Of a stretch of 17,274 bases of DNA, positions 1 through 9,821 are shown piece after piece (positions within the stretch are counted from its first letter, which is position 1; each line of letters begins with the position of its first letter). The stretch is from Acephala macrosclerotiorum. Taxonomy: Eukaryota > Ascomycota > Leotiomycetes > Helotiales > Mollisiaceae. The notes below the pieces were generated by a model, which searched no databases, had not been told where the DNA came from, and was given only the letters and a program-made list of their open reading frames with translations. The stretch covers positions 5,559-22,832 of the forward strand of contig MU119737.1 in assembly GCA_014904845.1 (NCBI GenBank), read 5' to 3'. Position numbers and translations under genes: made by a program.

Positions 1-103
1 TATATATAAATATAATAATTATATTATTAAATAAATTTTAAAAAATTTTTAAATCGTAAATATAACGTTTATATATTAAATAATTAAATAAAAAATATTT
101 AAA
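1..103. other. AT-rich flank, no gene
   Basis: Almost pure A and T, with a single C, in CpG (about position 66). No open frame or recognisable motif. It ends where homology to the second repeat copy begins. Confidence 0.7.
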
Positions 104-160
104 ATAAAAATATTTTTTTCGTTTTAAAAAAAAAATTCGTTTAATAGTTCGTTAAACGAA

Positions 161-165
161 CCAAT
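161..165 (+). promoter_or_regulatory. Retained CCAAT pentamer in mutated copy A
   Basis: CCAAT here matches CCAAT at 6377-6381 in copy B. It is one of the few places in copy A where non-CpG cytosines survive. CCAAT is the core site of the fungal HAP/CBC complex, but a promoter role is only inferred and five bases can survive by chance. Confidence 0.25.
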
Positions 166-1091
166 AGTAAACGAACTTTTTTTTTTTTATTCGACGTATA
201 TTTTATTTTATAAATTTCGTAAAAACGTTTTTACAAAAGATTATAAAATTTTCGATTTTAATAATTTATTTTATTTCAAATTTTAAATTAATAATTTTTA
301 ATTTAAATATTTTATAAGTATTTAAAATTAATATAATTATTAAAATAAAATATTAATAATAATTTAAAATTTTATTAAATAATAAAATTTTATATTAAAA
401 AAAACTTTTTAAAATTTTCGTTTTTTATATTAAATTATTATAATTAATTTAATTAATTTAAATTATTTTATTTAATATATAATTTTAAAAAAAAACTTTT
501 TAAAAGTTTTTTTAAAAATTATACAATTATAAAATATTTAATATTAAATAAATATTTTAATATTTAAAATAAAATTTTATTTATTATAAAATTTTATATT
601 AAAAAAATAATTTTTAAAATTTTTATTTTATATTTAATTATAAAAAATTATTTATAAAAAAAATAATTTTTAAAATTTTTATTAAAAGTTATATAATTAT
701 AAAATTAATATATTAATATTTTAATATTTAAAATAAAAACGTATTTAAAATATTTTATAATTATATTAAATTAATTTACGTAATAACGAATTAATAAAAT
801 CGTTTAAAATTTAAAATTTAATAATATTTAATTAAATTTTAATTTATTTATAAATTTTATATAATTTGTGTTAATAAATAATTTTTAATTATAATTATAA
901 TATAAATTAAAATTTTAATATTTTTTATTAAATCGATTATATATTAATTTAAAATTATTACGTAATTATTTTTATTATTAAATTTTTAATAAATTAATTA
1001 AATTATTTTATTTAAATACTTTAATTAAATTTTATTAAAATCGCTTATAATTAAAATAATTCGTATTATATAAATTATATATAATTTGAAA

Positions 1092-1196
1092 AAAATTAAT
1101 ATTAATTTTTAAAATAAATAATTAATAAAATAAACGATTAATTATATATATATATATATAAAATTAATATTAATTTTTAAAACGAATAATTAATAA
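1092..1196 (+). repeat. Duplicated 3' tail of copy A with a TA tract between
   Basis: A segment of about 37 bp at 1092-1128 recurs at 1160-1196, 68 bp downstream, differing at only a few positions. A (TA)9 run lies between them (1143-1160). Copy B has only one version of this tail (about 7360-7395), so the duplication is specific to copy A and explains part of its extra length. Confidence 0.6.
1143..1160. repeat. (TA)9 dinucleotide run
   Basis: Nine uninterrupted TA units. In copy B the corresponding place reads CACGTG followed by TATATAG (7345-7356). The tract may therefore have grown from a mutated CACGTG/TATA segment. Confidence 0.7.
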
Positions 1197-1202
1197 TAAT
1201 AA

Positions 1203-4200
1203 TTTAAATATTTATATTAACGATTTTTAATATTTTTATTAATTTAATTTTAAAATAATATTATAAAAAAACAAATATAAAATTTTTTAAAAAAAAAATT
1301 TTATAAATATATTTTAATTTTTTAAATTATTAATAAATATATAATAAAATAATAAACAAAAATATTATTTTAATATAATTATAAATATTAATAAATTTTA
1401 ATTTAATTAAAAATTCGTTAATAATTAAATTAATATATTATTATTTTAAACGTTTTAAATACGTTTTAAATTTTTTATATTATAAAATTTTATTATAAAA
1501 ATTTTAATTAATTTTATTAAACGCGTATTAAAATATATTATTATAAAATTTAAATATAAATTTTTTTTATATTTTTTATTAAAACGTATTATTATAATTT
1601 TAAATTTAATTAAATTTTAATAATTATATTTTAAATTATATTTTTTAATATTTTAATTTTAAAATTTTTTTTAATAAACGTTTTATTTTATAAAATTCTT
1701 ATTTCAAATTTTATTAAAAAAATTGTTTTTATACATTAATTATTTATTAATAATATTAATAATTTATTAATAATATATATTATATAATAATTATAAACGA
1801 TTATATATAATTTTTATATAATTATATTTTAATTAATTAAATTGTTTAATTTTTTAAATATTTTAATTTTTTAATATTAATTAATTATAATATTTACTTA
1901 TAATATTTATTAATATTTTTACGCGTATAAATTTTATTTAAATCGATCGATTTTATAATTAAATTTTAAATAATATTAATATTTTTATTTTTTATTTTTA
2001 TTTATTTATATAATTTATAAAACGATTAAAATTTATTATATTAAAAAATTTTATATTTAAATAAACGTATTAATAATATTAATAATAATTTTGAATATAT
2101 TTTATTATAATAATTATTCTTTGTATATTATATAATAATATTAATAATTAATAATTAATAAAACTTTATAAAATGTAAAAATAATAATAAATATTTTCAA
2201 TTTAAATAAAAATTATTAAATAAATAATAATATTTATAAAAATATATTCGAATTTATTATAAATTAATATTTATATAATATTAAATTTTAATTAAAATAT
2301 AACGCTTTTATTAAATTAAATTAATTACTGTTTAAAATAATATTTGTTTTTTTATATTTTTAAACTTATAATTATAATTTATAATATTAATTTATAAAAA
2401 TAATTATATAAAAATATTATTTAAAAAAATTAATAATTAATTTTTTTTAATAAATCGATTATATATATTATTTAAATCGTTAATATTATACGTTAATTTA
2501 AAAACTTTAATAATACGTATATAAATACGTATATAAATATTTATATAAATTAATAATATAAATTATATTTTCGATTAATTACAAAAAAATTTATTATTAA
2601 AATTTTATATAAAATTATTATAACGTTTAAATAAATATTAAATTAAAATTAAAAAATAAATTAAAAAAAAATAATATATATAATATTTATTTAAAATTTA
2701 TTTTATTATTAATTTTTTTTTAAAGTATTTAAATATATTTTAATTATATTTAATCGAGTATTTATTTTTTAAAAACGAATAAAAATATTATTATAATTTA
2801 TTAAAACTTTTATTATATTTTTGAATAATTATAATATTTAATTTAATTATTTTTTATATCGTTTTACTATTATATTTAATTATTTATTAAATTGTATAAT
2901 TATATAAATTTGTTTTTTTTTTCGTTTTTATTTAATTTTTTTTATTGTTATTAATATTTTATATATTTATTATTTTTTTAATAAAAACGCGAATATAAAT
3001 ATTAATCGTTTTTTAATTAAATAATTATTTAATAAAAACGTTAAAAAGATTATTTAATAAAATTATTTCGTATAAAATTTTTTTTTTAAATAAATTTTTA
3101 ATAAATAAATAAATAATTATTTAAAAAAAATCACTTGAAATATAATAAAAAAAATTTAAATTAATAAAAGAAAAAATTTAAATAATTAAAATATAAATTT
3201 ATTTTTATTAATAAAATTCAATATTATTAATTTAATTATTAAATAAAATAAATTAAATTAATATTAATAATTAAAATTTTAAATATTTTTAAATATTTTT
3301 TAACGTTTTATTAAAAAAATTATATAATTTTATTATTAATAATATTATAATTAAAGAAAATTTATAAAAAAATTTATATAATTAATATAAATTTAAATAT
3401 TTTAATTTTTTTAATTGTATAATTATTAAAATATATAAAATATAAAATTATTTTATTTATAATTAATAAAAAAAAAAATATTTTTAAATATTATAAAATA
3501 AATTTATTTTTTTATTATAATAATATAATATTTAATTATTTATATTATTATATATAATTAAAAAAAAAAAATTATTATATTTTTTTTATTAATATAATAA
3601 TTTAATTAATTTTAATTTTAAGTTTTTATATTAAAATTTATAATTTTTTAAATTTTATAATTTTATAAAAATTAATTATAACGATTATAAATTTTTTTTA
3701 AATTTATTTATTATTTATAATTTTATTCGTTTATTTTTTTTTTTATAATTTTTTTTTATTAATATTTTTTTCGTTTTATTTTAAATTATTTATTAATTAT
3801 TTACGATTTTATTATTATTATAAAAAGATTTTATATTATTATTATTATAATTATATTATAATTTCGTATTTATATTATTTTTTTAACGTTAAAAAATTTC
3901 GTTTTTAAATAAATAAAATAATAAAATTATATATATTTTTTTTTTAAAATTTTTTATAAATAATTAATTTCGAAAACGATATTAATTATACATTTTTTAA
4001 TATATAAAAAGTTTTCGTTTATTATAAATTAATTAATAATTTTTTTTTATTTTTATTTTAAATAAATTTAATTTATTAATTAAAACGAATTAATTTACAA
4101 TTAAATTTTTTTATTTTATATTTTATTATTTTTTTATATAAATAAACGACGTTAAAAAATAAATTATTTTAATAAATTTCATTAAAAATCATTTATATGC

Positions 4201-6319
4201 GATTTATTTATTTTATTTTTTATTATTATTAAAAAGAATTTAAATTATTAAAAATCGAAAATTAAAAATTAATTAATAAATTTTTTTTATTTTAATTATA
4301 TTATTTAAAATTAAATAATTTAATTACTAAATTATAAAATTATAAAAAAATATTAATTTATAAAAATTATATATTAAATTATTCGAAATAATTAATATTA
4401 AAATAAATATAAAAAAAAAAAAAAACTTTATAATAATTATTTATAATAATTAGTTTTATTTTTAATAAAAATTAAAATATAAAAAAAAAAATTTTAATAC
4501 GAAAAAAAAAAAGAAATTATAACGTTAAAAAATAAAATTATTTTATTATTTTATATTTTAATTTTAATTTTTTTCAAAAATTGTAATTTACGAATTATTT
4601 ATAATCGTTTTTAAATTAAAATAATAAAATTAAAATAAATTTTAAATTTTGAAAAATAATACAAAAAAAATTAAAATAAAAAATTTTAATTAAAAAAAAT
4701 CAATTAAAAAAATATTTATTTAAAAAATATATTTTATTAAAATAAATTTCTTTTTATAAAAAACGTTATAAATAAAAACTAATTTTTAAAATAAATTTTA
4801 TTTAAAAATAATAATTTAAAAATTTATATTTTTAAATTATTAAATTAATTTTTAATTTGAAAATTAAAATTTATTTTTTTTAATAAAAATATTTTTATTT
4901 TAATTATATTATTAATTTTTTTTAAAAAATTATAAATATTTTTTTTTAAAAATTTTAAAATATTTTAATTTAAAAAAATAATATTACGATTTTTTTAAAA
5001 TAATATAATAATATATATAAAAATTATAAAATTATTTTAAAAATTAAAAAAATACGATTTTTATAATATATTAATTTAATTTATAAAAAATAAATTCGAT
5101 TTATATTAAAATATAATATTAAAAATTATTTAAAAAAATTTTTTATAATATTATTAAATAAATATAAAGTTTTTATATAAAATTATTAATTAATTTACGA
5201 AAAAGTTTTTAATAATAAAAATATATATAAATTTATTTAATTAAATATTTAAAAAATTAATTAAACGAAATAATATTAAAAACGTAAATTTATAAAAAAA
5301 AATTAATTACGAATTAATAAAAATATTTATTTATAATTATAATAAAATATACGAAAAAACGATTATTATATATAAATATAATAAAAAAAAACGATAATAT
5401 AATAAAATTAATAATTTAAAATATTTAAAAATTTAATAAAAATATTTAAATATTATAATTTAAAAAATAATTTTAAATATAATTAATAATTTATTATTTT
5501 TTATTTTATTTAAATTATTTATAAAAAAAATTTAATAAAAAATATATATAATTATTAAAAAAATTTATATTAAATTTTAATTTTCGATTTTATATATTTT
5601 TTAAATTTAAAAAATTTAATAAATATTTATATTAAAATTTTTAATTTAAATAAACGATTTTATTAAAAAATTAAAATTTTTTTTTTTTCGTATAATTTAA
5701 CGATTTAAAAATTAAATAATATTATAATTTTTATAAATTAAAATTAAAATTAATTTTTTTTTTTACGAAAATATAAACAAAAAAAAAATTTTAATTATAA
5801 ACGAAAAAAATATAATAATATAAAAAAAAGTAAATATAAAATTTTTATAAAATATATTATTAATTATTTAAAAAAATATAATAAAAATTAACGTTATATA
5901 TAATAATTAATAAAACGAATAATATTATTTTAAATATTTTAAACGAATAAAAAACGAAAAAATTGATTTTTTTATTAATTATAAATATTATTATTAAAAA
6001 AACGATTAATAATATTATAATTTTTACGATTATAATTAATTTTTACGATTATTTACGTTTAAAAATAATCGATATTAATATAATTAAATTATAAAATAAA
6101 TAATTAAAAAACTTTTTAATTACGATTTTAATAAACATTTTAAAAATATATAAAAAATTTAAAAATTTATTTAATTTATTATTTAAAAAAAAAAAAAATT
6201 AATATTAATAAAAAAAATTTAAAAAAAATCGAATTTATTATTATATATTTTTAATAATAATAATATTAACGTTTAATATTTTAATAAAACGATTATTAAT
6301 AAATATAATAATAATAAAC
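1203..6319. other. RIP-saturated AT desert, no recognisable gene
   Basis: Five kilobases of nearly pure A and T in which the few remaining C and G lie mostly in CpG. All frames are closed by TAA stops. The part from about 4400 onward is rich in A runs on the plus strand, whereas stretches before that have more T runs; this may record the purine-rich sense strand of buried elements, but no domain could be read through the mutations. It may be the internal part of one or more old retrotransposons. No RNA gene was seen. Confidence 0.6.
2515..2550. repeat. Short tandem repeat, 12-bp unit
   Basis: The unit ACGTATATAAAT occurs twice exactly (2515-2526 and 2527-2538), followed by a third copy with 10 of 12 bases matching (2539-2550). 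It is a minor local duplication in AT-rich DNA with no inferred function. Confidence 0.6.
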
Positions 6320-6341
6320 ATAAAAATGTTTCTCTCGTGCC

Positions 6342-6403
6342 GAAAGAAAGAGTCCGTCCGCTGGCTCGCAAGCGAGCCAATCAGCAGACGGACTCTTTCT
6401 TTC
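6342..6403. repeat. 62-bp nested inverted repeat near the 5' edge of copy B
   Basis: The outer arms 6342-6358 and 6387-6403 are a perfect 17-bp inverted repeat. An inner hairpin pairs 6363-6369 (GGCTCGC) with 6372-6378 (GCGAGCC) around a two-base loop. Between the two stems, 6360-6362 pairs with 6383-6385 except for one opposed mismatch next to the outer arms, and 6379-6382 is an unpaired bulge. The matching part of copy A (about 126-180) still shows the remnant. The role is unknown. Confidence 0.85.
6377..6381 (+). promoter_or_regulatory. CCAAT pentamer in the copy B hairpin
   Basis: CCAAT begins at the end of the inner stem and runs into the bulge of the palindrome, and it is retained in copy A at 161-165. 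A binding role for the HAP/CBC complex is possible but unsupported beyond the motif. Confidence 0.25.
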
Positions 6404-6663
6404 TTTACTCGACGCACATTTTGCTCCGCAGGCCTCGCAGGGGCGCCTCTGCGAAGGACTATAAAGTCTTCGACTTTAGTAATCTGCCCTTATTTCAAGT
6501 TTCAAGTTAAAAGCTCTTAATTTGAGCGTTTTATAACCATTTGAAATTGGCATAGTTATTGAGGTGAAGTAGTAGTTTGAGATTCTGCCGGGCGGTGAAG
6601 CCGATAAGCTGATAAGCTCATAGTGCCTAAGGCAGAATACACTTACTACAGAGCTTTATATTA

Positions 6664-6690
6664 CCAGGGGGACACCCCCTGGGACCCCCG
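6664..6690. repeat. G-tract/C-tract hairpin motif 1
   Basis: CCAGGGGG (6664-6671) pairs perfectly with CCCCCTGG (6675-6682) around a three-base loop, followed by GACCCCCG. This is the first of four related motifs in copy B. Confidence 0.8.
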
Positions 6691-6754
6691 TCTCTTATAT
6701 TAAGTTGCTACGATCGATTTAATCAATTTAGATTACTTTACTTAGCATATAATT

Positions 6755-6781
6755 CTAGGGAGGGACCCCCTAAGACCCCCC
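6755..6781. repeat. G-tract/C-tract motif 2 (diverged)
   Basis: CTAGGGAGGGA followed by CCCCCTAAGACCCCCC. Same layout as motif 1, but the stem is interrupted by an A in the G run. Confidence 0.7.
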
Positions 6782-6786
6782 TTGAA

Positions 6787-6798
6787 AGCTGCGCAGCT
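6787..6798. repeat. Perfect 12-bp palindrome, copy 1
   Basis: AGCTGCGCAGCT is self-complementary and is followed by GTAGA. It closes the first tandem unit and recurs at 6980-6991. Confidence 0.75.
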
Positions 6799-6869
6799 GT
6801 AGAGATGTCCAGCACTAAGTTAGTACCTTAATGCCTAAGGCAGAAACGCACTTGCCCTAGAACTTTACG

Positions 6870-6896
6870 CCAGAGGGACACCCCCTGGGACCCCCG
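6870..6896. repeat. G-tract/C-tract hairpin motif 3
   Basis: CCAGAGGGACACCCCCTGGG followed by ACCCCCG. It is like motif 1 with one G to A change in the first G run. Confidence 0.75.
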
Positions 6897-6947
6897 TCTT
6901 ATATTTAGCTACTACGATTCATTCAATTGATTATAGAGAGTTATTTA

Positions 6948-6973
6948 CCAGGGGGAGACCCCCTGGGACCCCC
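6948..6973. repeat. G-tract/C-tract hairpin motif 4
   Basis: CCAGGGGG (6948-6955) pairs perfectly with CCCCCTGG (6959-6966), loop AGA, followed by GACCCCC. It sits at the end of the second tandem unit, just before the second AGCTGCGCAGCT palindrome. Confidence 0.8.
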
Positions 6974-6979
6974 TTTAAA

Positions 6980-6991
6980 AGCTGCGCAGCT
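6980..6991. repeat. Perfect 12-bp palindrome, copy 2
   Basis: AGCTGCGCAGCT followed by GTAGA, identical to 6787-6798. Confidence 0.75.
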
Positions 6992-7344
6992 GTAGAATGG
7001 ATTTTTGGTGCTACAGTACTTAAGTGCCTAAGGCAAAAGCGCACTTAGGAGTTTTCGGTCGCGATCTTTACTAAGTGCGACTATATTTTATTGATTTGCG
7101 CAATAACGGATTAATAGAATTGCTTAAAACTTGGAATCTGACGGTATTTGATTGAGTTTCAACTTATTTACAAATTTTATGCAATTTGGATTAATTAATG
7201 GATTGTAGTTATAGGCGCAATACGATTGAAGTTTCGGTGTTCGTCATGTGATAGTAGAATTTCTTAACAGACTAATCAAATTGCTGCATTTGGGCACCTC
7301 GGTTAAATTTGGGCAAAATCGCCTATTATAAAGAGTGTTAATGT

Positions 7345-7356
7345 CACGTGTATATA
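7345..7356 (+). promoter_or_regulatory. CACGTG next to a TATATA-like box in copy B
   Basis: CACGTG at 7345-7350 is directly followed by TATATAG. CACGTG is the core site of bHLH factors in fungi, and TATATAG resembles a TATA box. If the unit is an LTR, this could be part of its promoter, but no transcription start is visible. CACGTG also occurs in both Copia LTRs, on an unrelated background. Confidence 0.25.
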
Positions 7357-7401
7357 GAAAAGTTGATATTAGTCCTTAAAGCGAACAGCTAATAACGATA
7401 A

Positions 7402-9608
7402 ATAAATTAAAAAATAAAATTTAAAACGTACGAAAAAACTTTTAACGAAAAACGAAAATAAAAAAAAAATATTTAAAAATTAAATCGTAATAATAAATTT
7501 TATAAAATGTTTAAAATAAAAAATAAAAAAAAATAAACGTAAATTAATTAAAAAAAAAATTTTAAAATAATAATTTAATATTAAAAATAATAATTTTATT
7601 AATAAAATTTTATCATAAAAAATTTTTAAAAATATAATATCATTTTTAAAAATTTTAAAAAAAAAAAAATAATTATTAATATTTTAAAAATATCGAATTT
7701 TATTATAATAATTATTAATTAATAATAAAAAAATAATATTTATTATTTAATTTTAATAAATAATTTTTTTAAAATTTTAATAAAATATTTAAAAAAACGA
7801 ATAAATTTATTTTTATTATTAAAGATTTTATAATATTTAAAATTAATTTTTTATTATTAATTAAAAAAAATATATATTATTATTATTTTTAAATTATATT
7901 TTAATTTATTTAAATTAATTAATTCGTATACAAAATACGAAATATTATATTATTTTTATATATATAATTTGAAATTTTAATAATATTATTATAAACGTTA
8001 AAAATTTTTAATTATTTATTATTATTAAATAAAATTTTAAATTCGTTAAAATAGCGATTATAAAAATAAAAATTAAATATAAAATCGAATATAAAATTGT
8101 TTTTTTTTATAAATAATTATTTATTATTATAATAAAAATATAAATTAAATATAAAAATAATAATTCGTAAAATAATATATTTCGAAATTTTAAAAATTTT
8201 AATTTTATTTATATAATTATAATTATTTTTATATTTTAATAAATTTTTTATTAAATATTTTTAATATTATTAATTTAAAAAAAAAATATAAATAAAATAA
8301 TATAAAAAACAAAATTATTTTTTTAAATAAAAAAAAATAAACGAAATTTTAAATAAAGAAATTTTTAATTAAAAAATAAATTTTTTTTTTATAATAATAT
8401 TATTATTTTTAAATATAAATATTAAAAAAAAATATTTAAAAAATAATATAAAATATTAATTATTTTATTTAATTAAAAAAATTTTAAATATAAAAATAAA
8501 AAAAAAAATTTAAATAAAAAAAATAATTTATTAATTTAATTAATAAAATTAAAATAATTTTTAAAAAATAAAAAAATTAATTTAAATAATTTAAAACGTA
8601 AAAAATATTTTAAAAATATATTAAAAAATATTTAAAATATTTATTATTATAAATTATTTTAATATTAAAAAAATTATAATTTATTTAAAACTAATTATAA
8701 AAATTTAAAAAAATAATAATATTTAATAAAATTTTTTTTAAAATTTATAAAAATATTAATTCGTTTATTCGTATTAAAATTATTTAATATACGATATAAT
8801 AAAAAAAAAGTTTTTATTATTTTAAAATTTTATTTTTAATTATAATAAAAATTTTTTAAAAACAATTCAATTATAAAATATTTAAAAAAAATAATAATTA
8901 TTAATTGTAAAAAAAATTATTAAAAATTATTAATTAATAAAAATAAATTTAATTATTTTAAATAATATAAAAATTAAAAAATATTATATAAATTATAATA
9001 ACGAATTAATATTTTTAAAAATTTATTAATTTGTTTTAAAATATATTTAAAATTTAAATAAAACGTTAAATCGAATCGAAAAAATTTAAATTATAATTTT
9101 ATTAAAACGAAATAATTATTATAAATTTTATTTATAAATTTAAAAAACGTTTTTTTAAAAATATAAAAATTATTAAAATTTTAAAATAAATTAAATATAA
9201 TAATATTTTTAAAATTAAAATTTTTATTAAAATTTATATTTATTATAAAATATAAATTTAATATTTTAATATTATTATTAAATTATTATATTAATTAATG
9301 AAAAAAAACGAATTTTTCGAATAAAAAAAAAATAAAAAATCGTTATAATATTTTTATAAAATAAATTTATAATAATTTTAATATTTTATAAAATTTATTA
9401 TAATTTTATTCATAAATAAAAAATAATTATTTTAAATATTAATATTAATTAATAAAAATACGAAAAAATATTTAATTAATATAATAATAAAAAACGAAAA
9501 TAAATAATTTAATATAAATTAAAATTTTAAAATATTATTAAACGAAATTATAATATAATAAAAAAATTTTTTTAAAAAATTTTAAAAAATTTTTATAAAT
9601 TATAATTA
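7402..9608. other. RIP-saturated AT desert, no recognisable gene
   Basis: Nearly pure A and T with C and G almost confined to CpG. Frames are closed by frequent TAA stops. Mutation saturation resumes within about 15 bases of the end of copy B. The stretch from about 8280 to 9600 has many plus-strand A runs. No domain, RNA gene or LTR partner was found. It ends at the target duplication of the Copia element. Confidence 0.6.
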
Positions 9609-9613
9609 TAATT
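9609..9613. repeat. Target site duplication of the Copia element (left)
   Basis: TAATT immediately precedes the left LTR and is identical to the five bases directly after the right LTR (15948-15952). Five bases is the usual duplication length for Ty1/Copia integration. Confidence 0.85.
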
Positions 9614-9821
9614 TATTAGTATTACTAGAAATATTTATTACTAGTAATAAATCAAAAACGAAATAAACAAATAAATTAAATAATTCATTGATTGATTCTA
9701 AGTTGTAAATCTAATAAATACGCAAAAATTGAAAAATATAATTTCAATTCTAGCGCAAGCGGTACTAGTTCCGATCTGGTCTAGTGTCGCACGTGATTAC
9801 TAAACTAATATTGTACTTACA
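9614..9821 (-). repeat. Left LTR of the Copia element (3' LTR in element sense)
   Basis: 208 bp, aligned without any gap to 15740-15947. The two LTRs differ at 16 positions (about 8 percent), all transitions and none in a retained CpG. A 48-bp core (9749-9796) is identical in both and keeps many non-CpG cytosines; it includes CACGTG at 9790-9795. Confidence 0.92.
9790..9795. promoter_or_regulatory. CACGTG palindrome in the left LTR
   Basis: CACGTG inside the unmutated LTR core, also present in the other LTR (15916-15921). In element sense it lies about 30 bases from the LTR start, where U3 control sites are expected. Binding by a bHLH factor is only inferred. Confidence 0.3.

Larger units (their letters stand above)
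104..1202 (+). repeat. Heavily RIP-mutated copy (A) of the ~1.1-kb repeat
   Basis: This AT-saturated stretch is a mutated relative of the repeat at 6320-7401. For example, 189-317 aligns with 6407-6536 with about one single-base gap and one transversion; every other difference is C to T or G to A. Most CpG sites survive (for example 192-193 and 195-196), while CpA, CpT and CpC are nearly gone. Between the copies there are also length differences of roughly 50 bp in two places (missing here) and extra sequence at the 3' end here, so they are probably separate family members rather than twin ends of one insertion. The unit starts at or near TA (111-112), corresponding to TG in the other copy. 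It has no coding capacity. It could be a long LTR, a solo LTR or a non-autonomous element. Confidence 0.85.
6624..7055 (+). repeat. Two ~200-bp tandem units plus a partial third inside copy B
   Basis: Each unit starts with the palindrome-like TGCCTAAGGCA (6624-6634, 6832-6842, 7025-7035), giving spacings of 208 and 193 bp. Within each full unit the order is the same: TGCCTAAGGCA, a G-tract/C-tract hairpin, a shared TACGAT box with ATT-rich surroundings, a second G-tract/C-tract motif, then AGCTGCGCAGCT followed by TGTAGA. The third unit is only its first 30 bases or so. The units are clearly related but diverged by small indels, so the duplication predates this insertion. Copy A shows the mutated counterpart of this region. 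Confidence 0.75.
6320..7401 (+). mobile_element. Unmutated copy (B) of the ~1.1-kb non-coding repeat, probable solo LTR or non-autonomous element
   Basis: This is the only stretch with normal base composition. It aligns with the mutated copy at 104-1202 over its whole length, and its unmutated state starts and stops at about the limits of that homology (6320-6327 and 7388-7401). That suggests it arrived as a unit after the surroundings had been mutated. A likely start is TG at 6327-6328, as in an LTR. The 3' edge is uncertain and no convincing target duplication can be called in such AT-rich flanks. There is no credible protein. Inside are a 62-bp nested hairpin, four G-tract/C-tract motifs, repeated short palindromes and two units of about 200 bp. 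Orientation is given as that of copy A; the transcribed strand is unknown. Alternatives are one end of a 7.3-kb LTR element, gene conversion, or an assembly join. Confidence 0.7.

Noticed and set aside
1136..1166. Functional TATA promoter in the TA-rich stretch of copy A
   Set aside because: It is a (TA)9 repeat in mutated AT-rich DNA with no associated gene.
5280..5390. A stretch of about 40 plus-strand codons without stops
   Set aside because: The residues are mainly Lys, Ile, Asn and Tyr, as expected from AT-rich DNA, with no recognisable motif, and stops follow at once.
6326..6520. A 64-codon open frame starting with ATG at the left edge of copy B
   Set aside because: It runs across the 62-bp palindrome and ordinary repeat sequence, has no recognisable domain or coding signature, and is open mainly because copy B is the only part without the TAA stops created by mutation.
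6624..7035. CRISPR-like array from repeated palindromic motifs
   Set aside because: The repeats are spaced about 200 bp apart, the sequence between them is itself repeated, and the context is eukaryotic.
104..7401. A single 7.3-kb LTR retrotransposon with copies A and B as its two LTRs
   Set aside because: The size would fit, but the copies differ by several indels of about 50 bp or more, one is saturated and the other clean, and no target duplication can be supported. Kept only as an alternative.
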